Below are positions 42,982 through 51,367 of a stretch of DNA of 64,000 nucleotides, piece after piece. Made by a program: the position numbers and the translations under genes. Under the pieces are notes generated by a model. The model had not been told where the DNA came from. It was given only the letters and a program-made list of their open reading frames with translations, and made no database searches. Source of the stretch: Opitutales bacterium (GTDB lineage: Bacteria > Verrucomicrobiota > Verrucomicrobiia > Opitutales > Oceanipulchritudinaceae); NCBI GenBank assembly GCA_020831585.1, contig JAFIGE010000003.1, forward strand, positions 1 to 64,000, written 5' to 3'. Each line of letters begins with the position of its first letter. Positions within the stretch are counted from its first letter, which is position 1.

Positions 42982-44900
42982 TGCACCTCCCGGATATTCT
43001 GCTGCTCATCCTCCTCGCCCCTCTAGTCTCGGCGGGGCTCATCTGGCTCTTCGGACGCCGCAACGGCCACCTCGCCGCCACGCTTTCGGTGGGGGCGGCG
43101 GGCATCATCGCCGTGGCCAGCCTCTACCTCCTCTTTGCCTTCTGGGACGGAGCGGTGGCCGAGGACATGGCCATTCGCTGGGTCACGTTGGGTGAGTTTT
43201 CCCTCTCCCTTGGGTTTTCTCTGAATATGGTCTCGGCCACGATGCTCTTTGTCGTGGGCGTTGTCGGCTTCCTGATCCATATCTTCAGCCTTGGATACAT
43301 GGCTGATGATGCCGGCAAGGGGCGCTTTTTCGGCGGGCTCTCCATCTTCATGTTTTCCATGTTGGGGATGGTTCTCTCAGACAACCTCTTCATGATCTTC
43401 GTCTTTTGGGAGTTGGTGGGCTTCAGCTCCTACATGCTCATCGGCCATTACATGAAAAAAGGGGAGGCCGCTGAAGCTTCGAAAAAGGCTTTCATTGTCA
43501 ATCGGGTGGGGGACTTTGGCCTCCTCATCGGTTTCATTATCGTCTTCTGGACCTTTGGCACGACGCAGATTTCCGAACTCGCCGTCGCGGTGGGAGCGGA
43601 GCCCGAGCTGCTCTCCACGATTATGGGCCTCCTGCTTTTTTGCGGGGTGGCGGGGAAGTCCGCCCAATTGCCCCTGCATGTCTGGTTGCCCGATGCCATG
43701 GCCGGCCCCACCCCGATCTCCGCGCTCATTCACGCCGCCACAATGGCGGCGGCGGGCGTTTTCCTGGTTGCCCGGCTTCCCTTCCTTTTCACCGTCGACG
43801 CGCTCACCATCATCGCCTGGATCGGTGTGATCACCGCCTTGAGCTCGGCCATCTGGGCCTTTGCGCAGAATGACATCAAGAAGATCCTCGCCTACTCGAC
43901 GCTCTCGCAACTGGGCTTCATGGTGGCTGGTTTCGGTTTCGGCTCCCTTTACGGGGGCTCGGCTGCCGCGATTGAAGCCTATGGGGCGCAGGCCGCCCTC
44001 TTCGGGGTGGGTGCCGCGCTCTTCCACATGACGACGCACGCCTTTTTCAAAGCGTTGCTCTTCCTCGGCGCGGGCAGTGTGATCCACGCCTGCCACCACG
44101 AACAGGATATCTACAAGATGGGCGGCCTCCTCAAAAAGATGCCCATCACGGGGATCACCTTTGCCATCGGCGTGATCACCATCGCAGCCGTGCCTTTTGT
44201 GGCTTCGGGCTTTTTCAGCAAAGACGCCATCCTTTACGTGGCCAAGCTCGTCAATCCGGTGGCCTTCGGTCTTCTCGTGGGCGCGGCCTTGCTCACCGCC
44301 ACCTACATGGGGCGCCTCTTTGTCGTGGTTTTTCTTGGCAAGCCCCGCAGCGAAGCCGCCGAGCATGCCCACGAGACGAGCTGGGTCATGTGGCTGCCCC
44401 TCGCCGTCCTCGCCTTCTTCAGCGTCTTCGCCGGCTACGTGAAGCAGTTTCCGCTCATCCCCGCGACGCTGCACCCGATCCTGTATGATGCCGTGCCGCA
44501 CCCCGCCGGGAGTGAGCATACGCTCCTCATTATCATTTCCGCCGTTGCCGCCACCATGGGTCTGCTCGGCGCGTTCCTTTTCTACCGCAAGGCCGATCAG
44601 ATCGATCCGCTCCAGGAAAAGGCCTATCCGCTCTGGGTCGTGGCGAAGAGCCGCTTCTTCTTCGACGAAGTCTACGACGCCTATGTGGCCAAGGTGCAAC
44701 AGCGCGTTGCCGAGGTGCTTTCGTTCCTCGATGCGCTGCTCATTTCCGGACTGCTTGTGCGCGGCTCGGCGGGCCTCGTCGGAGTCTTCGGCATCCTTGC
44801 CCGCACCCTCCACACCGGCAACGTGCACAGCTACGTTTGGTGGTTTTTCGCCGGTCTTTTCATCTTTTCCCTATACGCCTTTGGCCTGCTCGGGGGATAA
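42981..44900 (+). CDS. nuoL: NADH-quinone oxidoreductase subunit L
   Basis: Antiporter-like, distal proton-pumping subunit of complex I, 639 residues with about 16 TM helices including the long lateral helix toward the C-terminus. The pump Glu falls at residue 144 (MIFVFWELVGFSSYMLIGHY), the E. coli position, and the lysine-bearing helix region (GKSAQLPLHVWLPDAMAGPT) is intact with its signature. LAYSTLSQLGFMVAGFG and HMTTHAFFKALLFLGAGSVIH are further family hallmarks. It begins within the nuoK stop and is followed after 6 bp by nuoM. Confidence 0.97.
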   Translation: MHLPDILLLILLAPLVSAGLIWLFGRRNGHLAATLSVGAAGIIAVASLYLLFAFWDGAVAEDMAIRWVTLGEFSLSLGFSLNMVSATMLFVVGVVGFLIHIFSLGYMADDAGKGRFFGGLSIFMFSMLGMVLSDNLFMIFVFWELVGFSSYMLIGHYMKKGEAAEASKKAFIVNRVGDFGLLIGFIIVFWTFGTTQISELAVAVGAEPELLSTIMGLLLFCGVAGKSAQLPLHVWLPDAMAGPTPISALIHAATMAAAGVFLVARLPFLFTVDALTIIAWIGVITALSSAIWAFAQNDIKKILAYSTLSQLGFMVAGFGFGSLYGGSAAAIEAYGAQAALFGVGAALFHMTTHAFFKALLFLGAGSVIHACHHEQDIYKMGGLLKKMPITGITFAIGVITIAAVPFVASGFFSKDAILYVAKLVNPVAFGLLVGAALLTATYMGRLFVVVFLGKPRSEAAEHAHETSWVMWLPLAVLAFFSVFAGYVKQFPLIPATLHPILYDAVPHPAGSEHTLLIIISAVAATMGLLGAFLFYRKADQIDPLQEKAYPLWVVAKSRFFFDEVYDAYVAKVQQRVAEVLSFLDALLISGLLVRGSAGLVGVFGILARTLHTGNVHSYVWWFFAGLFIFSLYAFGLLGG

Positions 44901-44906
44901 CACGCC

Positions 44907-46490
44907 ATGATGTCTTCAATCGCCCATCTCGCCCTATTCGACGGCGTCGCGGAACTTTTCCGAGCGATGGACGCGGCCAGCCCGCGCGCCCACACCTCCG
45001 TCCTTCTCCTGGGGATCTTCGGCCCGCTCGCGTTTGCCCTCGCCCTCGCCATTTCCGGTAAGCTGGAGGACCGTGCGGTCAAGATCGCGGGCTTTCTCGG
45101 CTTCCTCCTCCCCGCCCTCAGCGGCCTCTGGCTCTGGATCGCCTACCTCAGCCTCGGGGTGGAGGGCGGATACGCCTTTCTCATCAATGCCTCCACCGGC
45201 CTCGATTTCCTCGGGGTGAGCCTCTTCCTCGGGCTTAACGGCATCTCCCTCCCGCTCTATGTGATGTCGGGAATCGTCGGCCTGGCGGCGGGCATCTATG
45301 CCATCCAGAGTGGGGTGGAGCGACTGCGGCTCTACATCATTCTCCACCTCATCATGCTCGGGGGGCTCATGGGGCTCTTCGCCTCGATTGACCTCTTTTT
45401 CTTCTTCTTCTTCCACGAATTCGCGCTCATCCCGACCTTCCTCCTCATCGCCATCTGGGGGCGGCAGGGGCGGCGCGCGGTCGCTCTGGAGCTGACGATT
45501 TACCTGACTCTCGGGGCCATGCTCACGCTGGCTGGCCTGATCGCGCTGGCCGTACTCAGCGGGGCCGGGTCCTTCAACCTCATCGCCCTGCGCGTCGCGC
45601 TGATGGAAACGGGCTGGCAGAATGCCGTCTACGGTCTTCTCCTCATCGGCATGGGGATTTTGGTTTCCCTCTTTCCTTTTCACAGCTGGGCACCGCGCGG
45701 ATACGCCACCGCCCCGGCACCCACGGCGATGCTCCATGCCGGCGTGCTGAAAAAGTTTGGCCTCTATGGGCTCATCCAAATCGCCGTACCCCTCCTGCCG
45801 GAGGGCGCGATGGCGTGGAACCCCCTCCTTCTTTGGCTCGCCCTGGGCAACATCCTCATTATCGGGCTCATCACGCTCGCCCAGCGCGACCTCAAGCTCA
45901 TGCTCGGCAATGCCTCCGTGATGCACATGGGCTATGCCTTCCTCGGGATTTTCGCCTTTTCCGCCGCCGGCATTGGCGGGGCGGTCCTGATGATGGTGGC
46001 GCACGGGCTCTCCGTGGCCCTGCTCTTCCTCCTCGCCGATAGCATCGAAACCCGTTGTGGCACGACCGATATGCGCGACCTCGGCGGTCTCGGGAACCAG
46101 GCTCCCGTGCTCATGGCGTTCTTTGTCGCCGCCATCATGGCCAGCATCGGCTTGCCCGGCTTTGCCAACTTCTGGGGCGAACTCGCCATCTTCACCGCGC
46201 TCTGGGCCTCCGCCTCGCCCTGGGTCATCGCCCCGACCGTGGCGGGTATTGTCATTTCCGCCATTTACGGACTGCGCGCGGTCGCCCGCATCTTCTTCGG
46301 GGAGTCCGCCACCGAATTCCGCGGAGGCGACCTGCGCGGCGCCGAAAAGGCAGCCGCTCTCATCCTTCTCCTTTCCCTTTTCTTCGTCGGGTTCTGGCCC
46401 CGCTCGATGTCCGATTCCATTGACGCGGCCGTGGCGGATTCTTTTCCGCCCGCCGCCACCTTCGCACCGGTTGCCGCCCTCGACGATTAA
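44907..46490 (+). CDS. nuoM: NADH-quinone oxidoreductase subunit M
   Basis: Antiporter-like complex I subunit, 527 residues. The key Glu is at residue 171 in LFFFFFFHEFALIPTFLLIA (a His replaces the usual Trp before it), and PFHSWAPRGYATAPAPTAMLH is the conserved loop. The helix with LKLMLGNASVMHMGYAFLGI replaces the usual AYSS motif with GNAS, a visible departure from textbook NuoM. The position between nuoL and nuoN leaves no doubt about identity. The N-terminal ~30 residues are longer than usual. Confidence 0.95.
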   Translation: MMSSIAHLALFDGVAELFRAMDAASPRAHTSVLLLGIFGPLAFALALAISGKLEDRAVKIAGFLGFLLPALSGLWLWIAYLSLGVEGGYAFLINASTGLDFLGVSLFLGLNGISLPLYVMSGIVGLAAGIYAIQSGVERLRLYIILHLIMLGGLMGLFASIDLFFFFFFHEFALIPTFLLIAIWGRQGRRAVALELTIYLTLGAMLTLAGLIALAVLSGAGSFNLIALRVALMETGWQNAVYGLLLIGMGILVSLFPFHSWAPRGYATAPAPTAMLHAGVLKKFGLYGLIQIAVPLLPEGAMAWNPLLLWLALGNILIIGLITLAQRDLKLMLGNASVMHMGYAFLGIFAFSAAGIGGAVLMMVAHGLSVALLFLLADSIETRCGTTDMRDLGGLGNQAPVLMAFFVAAIMASIGLPGFANFWGELAIFTALWASASPWVIAPTVAGIVISAIYGLRAVARIFFGESATEFRGGDLRGAEKAAALILLLSLFFVGFWPRSMSDSIDAAVADSFPPAATFAPVAALDD

Positions 46491-46502
46491 TCCGATTTTC
46501 CC

Positions 46503-48032
46503 ATGCCCTCCACGGAAGAACTTCAGGCCCTAGTCGCGGCCAACACCTGGTCCGCTCTCCTCCCGGAAATCCTTCTCGGCGTGCTGGCCCTTGCTCTCCT
46601 CGCAGTGGATGCCTTTGCGCCCCGCCGCCAACCGCAAACCCTCCTCGCGGCCATGGTCGGCCAGGCTGCCATCCTTGCCTGGCTCCTCTTTGCCGTCTTT
46701 ACCGCCGAAGCCGGTGAAGCCCGCGTGTATTTTGCCGGATCCGTCGTGCAAACGGCCCTGAGCGACTGGATGCGCATCTTCTTTGTCACCTGCTCGCTTT
46801 TCACAACCCACCTCGCGCTTGTTTATCTGCGCAACCGGGAGTATCCACGCGTCGAATACATCCACGTCAGCCTGGTCGTTACGGCGAGCTTCATGCTCCT
46901 TGTCCAGAGCGGGAATTTCCTTCTCTTCTTTGTCGCCCTGGAGACGCTCACGATCGGGTTTTACGTCCTCGTGGCTTTCGCCCGCACGAGCCGCTTCTCC
47001 CTTGAAGCCGGCCTCAAATACCTCGTTATGGGCGGGTTCTCCTCCGGCATTCTCCTCTTTGGCATCGCCCTCCTGTATGGGGTGGCGGGCAATCCGCTCC
47101 TTCCCGCGACCGCCGTCGACCCCCTCAACTTCATCGAGTTGGGTGCCTTTATCGGCGCAGTCGGGATCGACGGAGCCAACGCCGCGCACCCGCTCGTGAT
47201 CGCCGGATCTCTCCTCGTCCTCACGGGCGTGCTCTTCAAGGTCGGCGCGGTGCCTTTCCAGATTTGGGTGCCGGATGTCTACCAGGGCGCCCCCACGCCC
47301 ACCACCGCCGCGCTCGCCGTGGCTTCCAAGGCTGGGGGCTTTTTCGTGCTCTTCATCCTCCTTTCCGGTCCCTTCCTTGCCCTCGAAAGCCTGCTCTTTC
47401 CCGTCCTTGCGGGCGTCACGGCGGTCACCCTTGTTTTTGGCAACATCGCTCCGCTCGGCCAGCAGAATGTGAAGCGGATCATGGGCCTCTCCGGGGTGGC
47501 GCACGCGGGTGTTTTGCTGCTCGGCATGCTGGCGGCCTATCAGGTGCCCTGGGCTTTCCACGCCGTTCTTTTCTACCTCCTGGTTTACGCCATCGCCTCC
47601 TTTGCCGTCTTTGAAGTGATGGCTCACCTCGCGCCCGATGAGGATGCCGACCAGGACATCAGCCACTACCGCGGCTTGCTCAAGCGCCATCCCTTGCTCG
47701 GCAGCGCCCTGGTCATTGGCCTCGGTTCGCTCGCCGGCATCCCGCCCCTGGCCGGCTTTATCGCCAAGGTCCTCATCTTTGTGGCGGCGTTTCAGGCGGG
47801 ACTCTACACCCTCCTCGCCGTCGCCATCCTCGGTGTGGTGATTTCGATTTATTACTATTTCGGTTGGATGCGCGCGGCTGTCCTGCGCGAGCTGGTCGAC
47901 GACGGCGAATCCGGTCGTGAGCCCCTCCGCGTGACGATCCCCACCAAGGTGATACTCGTCGCGTTGGCGCTGATCACAGTCGTCGGGGGTATCTTCCAGG
48001 CCGGTTTGACCAAGCTCGTCGGGCTTTCCTGA
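46503..48032 (+). CDS. nuoN: NADH-quinone oxidoreductase subunit N
   Basis: Third antiporter-like complex I subunit, 509 residues. The pump Glu lies at residue 147 (NFLLFFVALETLTIGFYVL), followed by AGLKYLVMGGFSSGILLFGI, FKVGAVPFQIWVPDVYQGAPTP-type signature (within 240-262) and MGLSGVAHAGVLLLG. IPPLAGFIAKVLIF near 420 is also diagnostic. It is the last gene of the nuoJKLMN block; 12 bp separate it from nuoM. A GC hairpin follows at 48056-48095. Confidence 0.96.
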   Translation: MPSTEELQALVAANTWSALLPEILLGVLALALLAVDAFAPRRQPQTLLAAMVGQAAILAWLLFAVFTAEAGEARVYFAGSVVQTALSDWMRIFFVTCSLFTTHLALVYLRNREYPRVEYIHVSLVVTASFMLLVQSGNFLLFFVALETLTIGFYVLVAFARTSRFSLEAGLKYLVMGGFSSGILLFGIALLYGVAGNPLLPATAVDPLNFIELGAFIGAVGIDGANAAHPLVIAGSLLVLTGVLFKVGAVPFQIWVPDVYQGAPTPTTAALAVASKAGGFFVLFILLSGPFLALESLLFPVLAGVTAVTLVFGNIAPLGQQNVKRIMGLSGVAHAGVLLLGMLAAYQVPWAFHAVLFYLLVYAIASFAVFEVMAHLAPDEDADQDISHYRGLLKRHPLLGSALVIGLGSLAGIPPLAGFIAKVLIFVAAFQAGLYTLLAVAILGVVISIYYYFGWMRAAVLRELVDDGESGREPLRVTIPTKVILVALALITVVGGIFQAGLTKLVGLS

Positions 48033-48055
48033 TCCGATCTCTTCTCTCTTCTGGC

Positions 48056-48095
48056 ACGGACCGCCGTTCAATCCCGCTTTCGGGCGGTGGTCCGT
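48056..48095 (+). terminator. GC-rich hairpin after nuoN, terminator-like without U-tract
   Basis: ACGGACCGCCG (48056-48066) pairs with CGGTGGTCCGT (48085-48095), 11 bp with one G-U, loop 18 nt. No T-run follows and the ABC exporter starts 20 bp later, so it may be a weak or Rho-assisted terminator, or an mRNA 3'-end stabiliser that lowers read-through. Confidence 0.45.
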
Positions 48096-48114
48096 CGCTC
48101 CAATCCCCATTCTC

Positions 48115-49890
48115 ATGCAAAGTGCAGCTTCATCCGCGACCAGCGGGGGAGCGGACGCCGCTATCGACAAGCGCCCGCTGGGCCGGATTTTGGATATTCT
48201 CCTGAGCGACCGGAAACTCGCCTTGCGCGGGGCCGGGCACCAAATCATGCAGGCGCTCACGTTCCTTCCCTTCACGGCCGCCGTGGGGTGGTTTATTGAC
48301 GAAGTCATCATGAAGGAGCGCGGTTGGGTCTGGGTGCTTGCCTACGCCCTCGCCAACCTCCTCTGGTGGCCCATCCACATGTATTTCACCGTGCGCGCCT
48401 TCGCCTGCACGCAAATGATGGTGCGCACCACCGTTGCGCGCCTCCGGCGGATGACCGTGGACAAGCTCCAGAGCCTTTCCGTCGGCTTCTTCACGCGACA
48501 AGGAGCGGGAGCGCTCTCCAACAAGGTGACCGTCGATATCACCCGCGTGGAGAATTTTCTCAGCAACGTCACAAACAACCTCCTCGTGGGCATCAGCGTG
48601 GGGGTGGGGACCCTCGCTTACCTCTTCTTTCTCAATTACCGCCTGGCGCTCTTATCGCTGGCCCTCGTGCCTCTGCAAATTCTCATCATCCGCCTCATGC
48701 AGCGCCGCTTGCAGGCCCTCAACAAGCGCGTGCAAGTCGTGGGGGAGAATTTTTCCGAGAAGATGGTGGAGTTCGTCGCCGGCATGCGCCTGACAAAGAG
48801 CTACGGTAACGAGGATATGGTTGCGGGAAAGCTCGCGCGCACGATTGAGACGCTCCGCTCGGCGGGCTACGAGGCCAGCATCGCCACCCGTTGGATGATG
48901 ATGCTCCTGCAAATGGCGAATCAATACATGCCCATTATCATTTGGTCGGTCGGGGCGCTCATGTTCTGGCAGGGCACCGTGACGATCGGCCAGCTGGTCG
49001 CCTTTGTCGGGCTCCTTGCCTTTGTGCAATCCGGCATCAACGCCGTCCTCAACGCCTACGAGCAGTGGCTCCCCGCCAAACCCGGTATGGAAGCCGTCCT
49101 CGAAATTCTCGATTCTTCCGAGCTCGACGAAATCACGCAACCCCGCCGCCCCGTGCCCCTGCGCGGCGAGATTCGCTTTCACGACGTGACCTTCACCTAT
49201 CCCGGCACCGACAGCCCCGCACTTCACGGAATCTCTCTCGCCATCCCCGCCGGGCAGCGCATCGGCCTGGTTGGGGAAACCGGTGCGGGCAAATCCACCT
49301 TTCTCGATCTCATTCTCGGCTTCTATCGCACCACGAAGGGGCGCATCACCTGGGACGGCGAGGAACTCGACCAAATCGGCTGCCTGCACCTGCGCCGCTC
49401 CGCCGCCATCATGAGCCAGGACGCCTTCATTTGGAACGACACCATCCGCGAAAATATCCGCTTCGGGCGCGCCAACGCCTCCGAGCCCGAGATTGAAGAG
49501 GCCGCCCGCCGCGCCCAGGCTCTCACCTTTATTTCCCAACAGGAAAGCGGCTTCGACACCGTCTGTGGCGAGCGCGGCAGCCGCCTCTCGGGAGGCCAGC
49601 GTCAGCGCATTGCCCTCGCCCGCATCTTCCTCCGCGATCCCGCCATTATTGTCCTCGATGAGCCCACAAGCGCGCTCGATGTGGAAACCGAGGCCCGTCT
49701 TCAGCAAGACCTCGACTCGCTTTGCCAGGGCCGCACCACCTTCATCGTCGCCCACCGCCTCTCCACTCTCCGCGCGGTCGAGCGCGTCCTCGTCTTCAGC
49801 CGCGGCCGCATCGTTGAAGACGGCCCGCCCAAAGCCCTCCTCGCCGACCCCACGACCCACTTTCACAAACTCCACGCCCTCCAATCCTGA
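48115..49890 (+). CDS. ABC-type exporter, fused permease and ATPase
   Basis: A 591-residue half-transporter of the MsbA/MdlB type. Residues about 40-330 form the six-helix type-1 exporter membrane domain; the NBD follows with Walker A GLVGETGAGKST near 384-395, Q-loop MSQDAFIW, signature LSGGQRQRIALARI, Walker B IIVLDEPTSALD and the H-loop VAHRLSTL. It probably homodimerises and exports a lipid, peptide or drug; the substrate cannot be assigned, and no partner half-transporter or fusion protein is adjacent. It stands between nuoN and an inverted REP-like pair, with no evident co-regulation. Confidence 0.93.
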   Translation: MQSAASSATSGGADAAIDKRPLGRILDILLSDRKLALRGAGHQIMQALTFLPFTAAVGWFIDEVIMKERGWVWVLAYALANLLWWPIHMYFTVRAFACTQMMVRTTVARLRRMTVDKLQSLSVGFFTRQGAGALSNKVTVDITRVENFLSNVTNNLLVGISVGVGTLAYLFFLNYRLALLSLALVPLQILIIRLMQRRLQALNKRVQVVGENFSEKMVEFVAGMRLTKSYGNEDMVAGKLARTIETLRSAGYEASIATRWMMMLLQMANQYMPIIIWSVGALMFWQGTVTIGQLVAFVGLLAFVQSGINAVLNAYEQWLPAKPGMEAVLEILDSSELDEITQPRRPVPLRGEIRFHDVTFTYPGTDSPALHGISLAIPAGQRIGLVGETGAGKSTFLDLILGFYRTTKGRITWDGEELDQIGCLHLRRSAAIMSQDAFIWNDTIRENIRFGRANASEPEIEEAARRAQALTFISQQESGFDTVCGERGSRLSGGQRQRIALARIFLRDPAIIVLDEPTSALDVETEARLQQDLDSLCQGRTTFIVAHRLSTLRAVERVLVFSRGRIVEDGPPKALLADPTTHFHKLHALQS

Positions 49891-49893
49891 GGC

Positions 49894-49950
49894 TCAGACA
49901 GAAATGTCTGTGTCACAATCAAAGTGAAACAGGCATTCCTGCCTGTTTTT
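49894..49950. repeat. Inverted pair of REP-like hairpins (REPIN-like), also terminator-like
   Basis: Two hairpins in opposite orientation, 7 bp apart. Unit 1 (49895-49916) has arms CAGACA and TGTCTG around GAAA, then TGTCAC. Unit 2 read on the minus strand (49945-49924) has arms CAGGCA and TGCCTG around GGAA, then TTTCAC. They match at 18 of 22 positions, and two of the differences are a compensatory A-T to G-C change inside the stem. This is the layout of a REPIN, the element mobilised by RAYTs such as the one at 20996-21991. Unit 2 ends in TTTTT (49946-49950) and may serve as the exporter's terminator. Confidence 0.7.
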
Positions 49951-50119
49951 CCCCATTTCCGTTGGCGGAGTGCTGGAGGCTGAGCTTTCCGCTGATGGAG
50001 CTTAAAGCGACCACCGGTAATCGAGCGGGCAGCGAGGGCGAAAGTGAGGGTAAAGGGTGATATGGGTTTCATGGTTGATCGATTCTTGTGAGAGCGGGGG
50101 GCTGAGGGTGAGCTTCGGA

Positions 50120-51328
50120 TTACGGAGTGCCGGTGAGCGCGCTTTCGCGGCGCACGCGGTAGAAACGGGCCTCGTTTGCGGCCGGTGGCCCGAGGTCGGC
50201 GGAGAGTGGCCAACCGGAACCTTCCCACGGGCCAGTGTGCGCCTGCCATTCGTTGAGGTCTGCGGAGACTTCGATCCAGTAGCGGTGACCGGGGAGGGTG
50301 GGGAAGGCCAAGCGGGCGCTGCCGTCCGCCTGCGCGGTCCATTCGGCCGCAAAGGGTTTTTCGGGAACCCACGAAGCGTGCAGGTAGTCCATGCTCACAT
50401 TCTCGTAGCCGCGGAGGTAGAGGCGGATGCCTTCAAAGGACTCGAAGTAGCGGTAGAGGGGCGCTGTCGCCGGGGCATCGGCTTCTTCCGGCAAAGGCAT
50501 GAAGCCATCGCGCACCCAATGCAGGCCATCGTCGGCGGCATTGATCCACAGCTCCTGATAACCGGGTGCGACGACGTAGCGGAAGCGTTGCCACGCGGTG
50601 GAGGCGAGACCGCGCGAGCTGCGCACCCACCCGTTGTCGGGCCAGGGATCGCCCACGCCCGGACTGGGACCGCCATTGGAGGCGCTGCCGCCCGCCGTGG
50701 AGGAAAAACCGGCAAGCCACCAAAGGGGGTTGCCGCGGTTGTCATAGTAGATCTCGAACTCACCGTCCGGGTGGTAACCGCCGCCATACATGAGGAGGGC
50801 GGTGGCGGCGTTGTAGCCGGTGGTGTCGCTGCCGCGCAGGCGCACCTGGTAGGCTGGCCGCCCCCACCATTCGGCGGAGAAATCATAAACTTTGTCGTCG
50901 CGCGTGAGGTCGAGGCCCCCCTCCGGATAATCATGCACGAGGGTGATGCCGATGCGGTTCCATTCGCCGCGGACTTCGTTGATGAGGGAGTGCCAGCGCA
51001 CGCGGAACTCGATCACAAGGGTGCCCGTCCGGTGTGCCAAGGGCTCGGCGAAGCGGCGGTCGAGGGCAGTGAAGGAGCGCGACCGGGTCTCGCTCTCCCA
51101 CGGACGAAGCCCCACCGAGGCGATCCCGGCGGCGGAGAGTTGGAGGGTGTCGCCGACAATCTCGAAGGCCGATCCGGAGGCAGGCTGCCCGGCCCAGCTG
51201 AGGGCCGTGCTGAGATCGTCCCAGGCATCGAGGGAAGAGAAATTCTCCTCGATGAGCGATTGGCTGCCGATGGCCGTGGCGAAGCTGCCGAGGAACAGGA
51301 AAATCGCTGTGCGGGAGGGCCTCTTCAT
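50120..51328 (-). CDS. Secreted protein with lectin-like domain and shared C-terminal module
   Basis: A 402-residue exported protein. Signal peptide about residues 1-22 (AIFLFLGSFATAIGSQ). The main part is beta-rich and aromatic (LVIEFRVRWHSLI, YDFSAEWWGRPAYQVRLRG, FEIYYDNRGNPLWWLAGFSS), with a jelly-roll/concanavalin-like look typical of carbohydrate-binding or lyase-associated domains, but I cannot name a family or see a catalytic motif. The last ~75 residues (HRYWIEVSADLNEWQAHTG to ARFYRVRRES) match the C-terminal module of the neighbouring secreted proteins. It is the most downstream of three tandem secreted-protein genes and starts 39 bp after the preceding stop, so it is probably co-transcribed. 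Confidence 0.75.
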   Translation of the reverse strand: MKRPSRTAIFLFLGSFATAIGSQSLIEENFSSLDAWDDLSTALSWAGQPASGSAFEIVGDTLQLSAAGIASVGLRPWESETRSRSFTALDRRFAEPLAHRTGTLVIEFRVRWHSLINEVRGEWNRIGITLVHDYPEGGLDLTRDDKVYDFSAEWWGRPAYQVRLRGSDTTGYNAATALLMYGGGYHPDGEFEIYYDNRGNPLWWLAGFSSTAGGSASNGGPSPGVGDPWPDNGWVRSSRGLASTAWQRFRYVVAPGYQELWINAADDGLHWVRDGFMPLPEEADAPATAPLYRYFESFEGIRLYLRGYENVSMDYLHASWVPEKPFAAEWTAQADGSARLAFPTLPGHRYWIEVSADLNEWQAHTGPWEGSGWPLSADLGPPAANEARFYRVRRESALTGTP

Positions 51329-51367
51329 GGGTATGTGATGGGTGCGAGTTCGGTTGCGGAGATTGGA

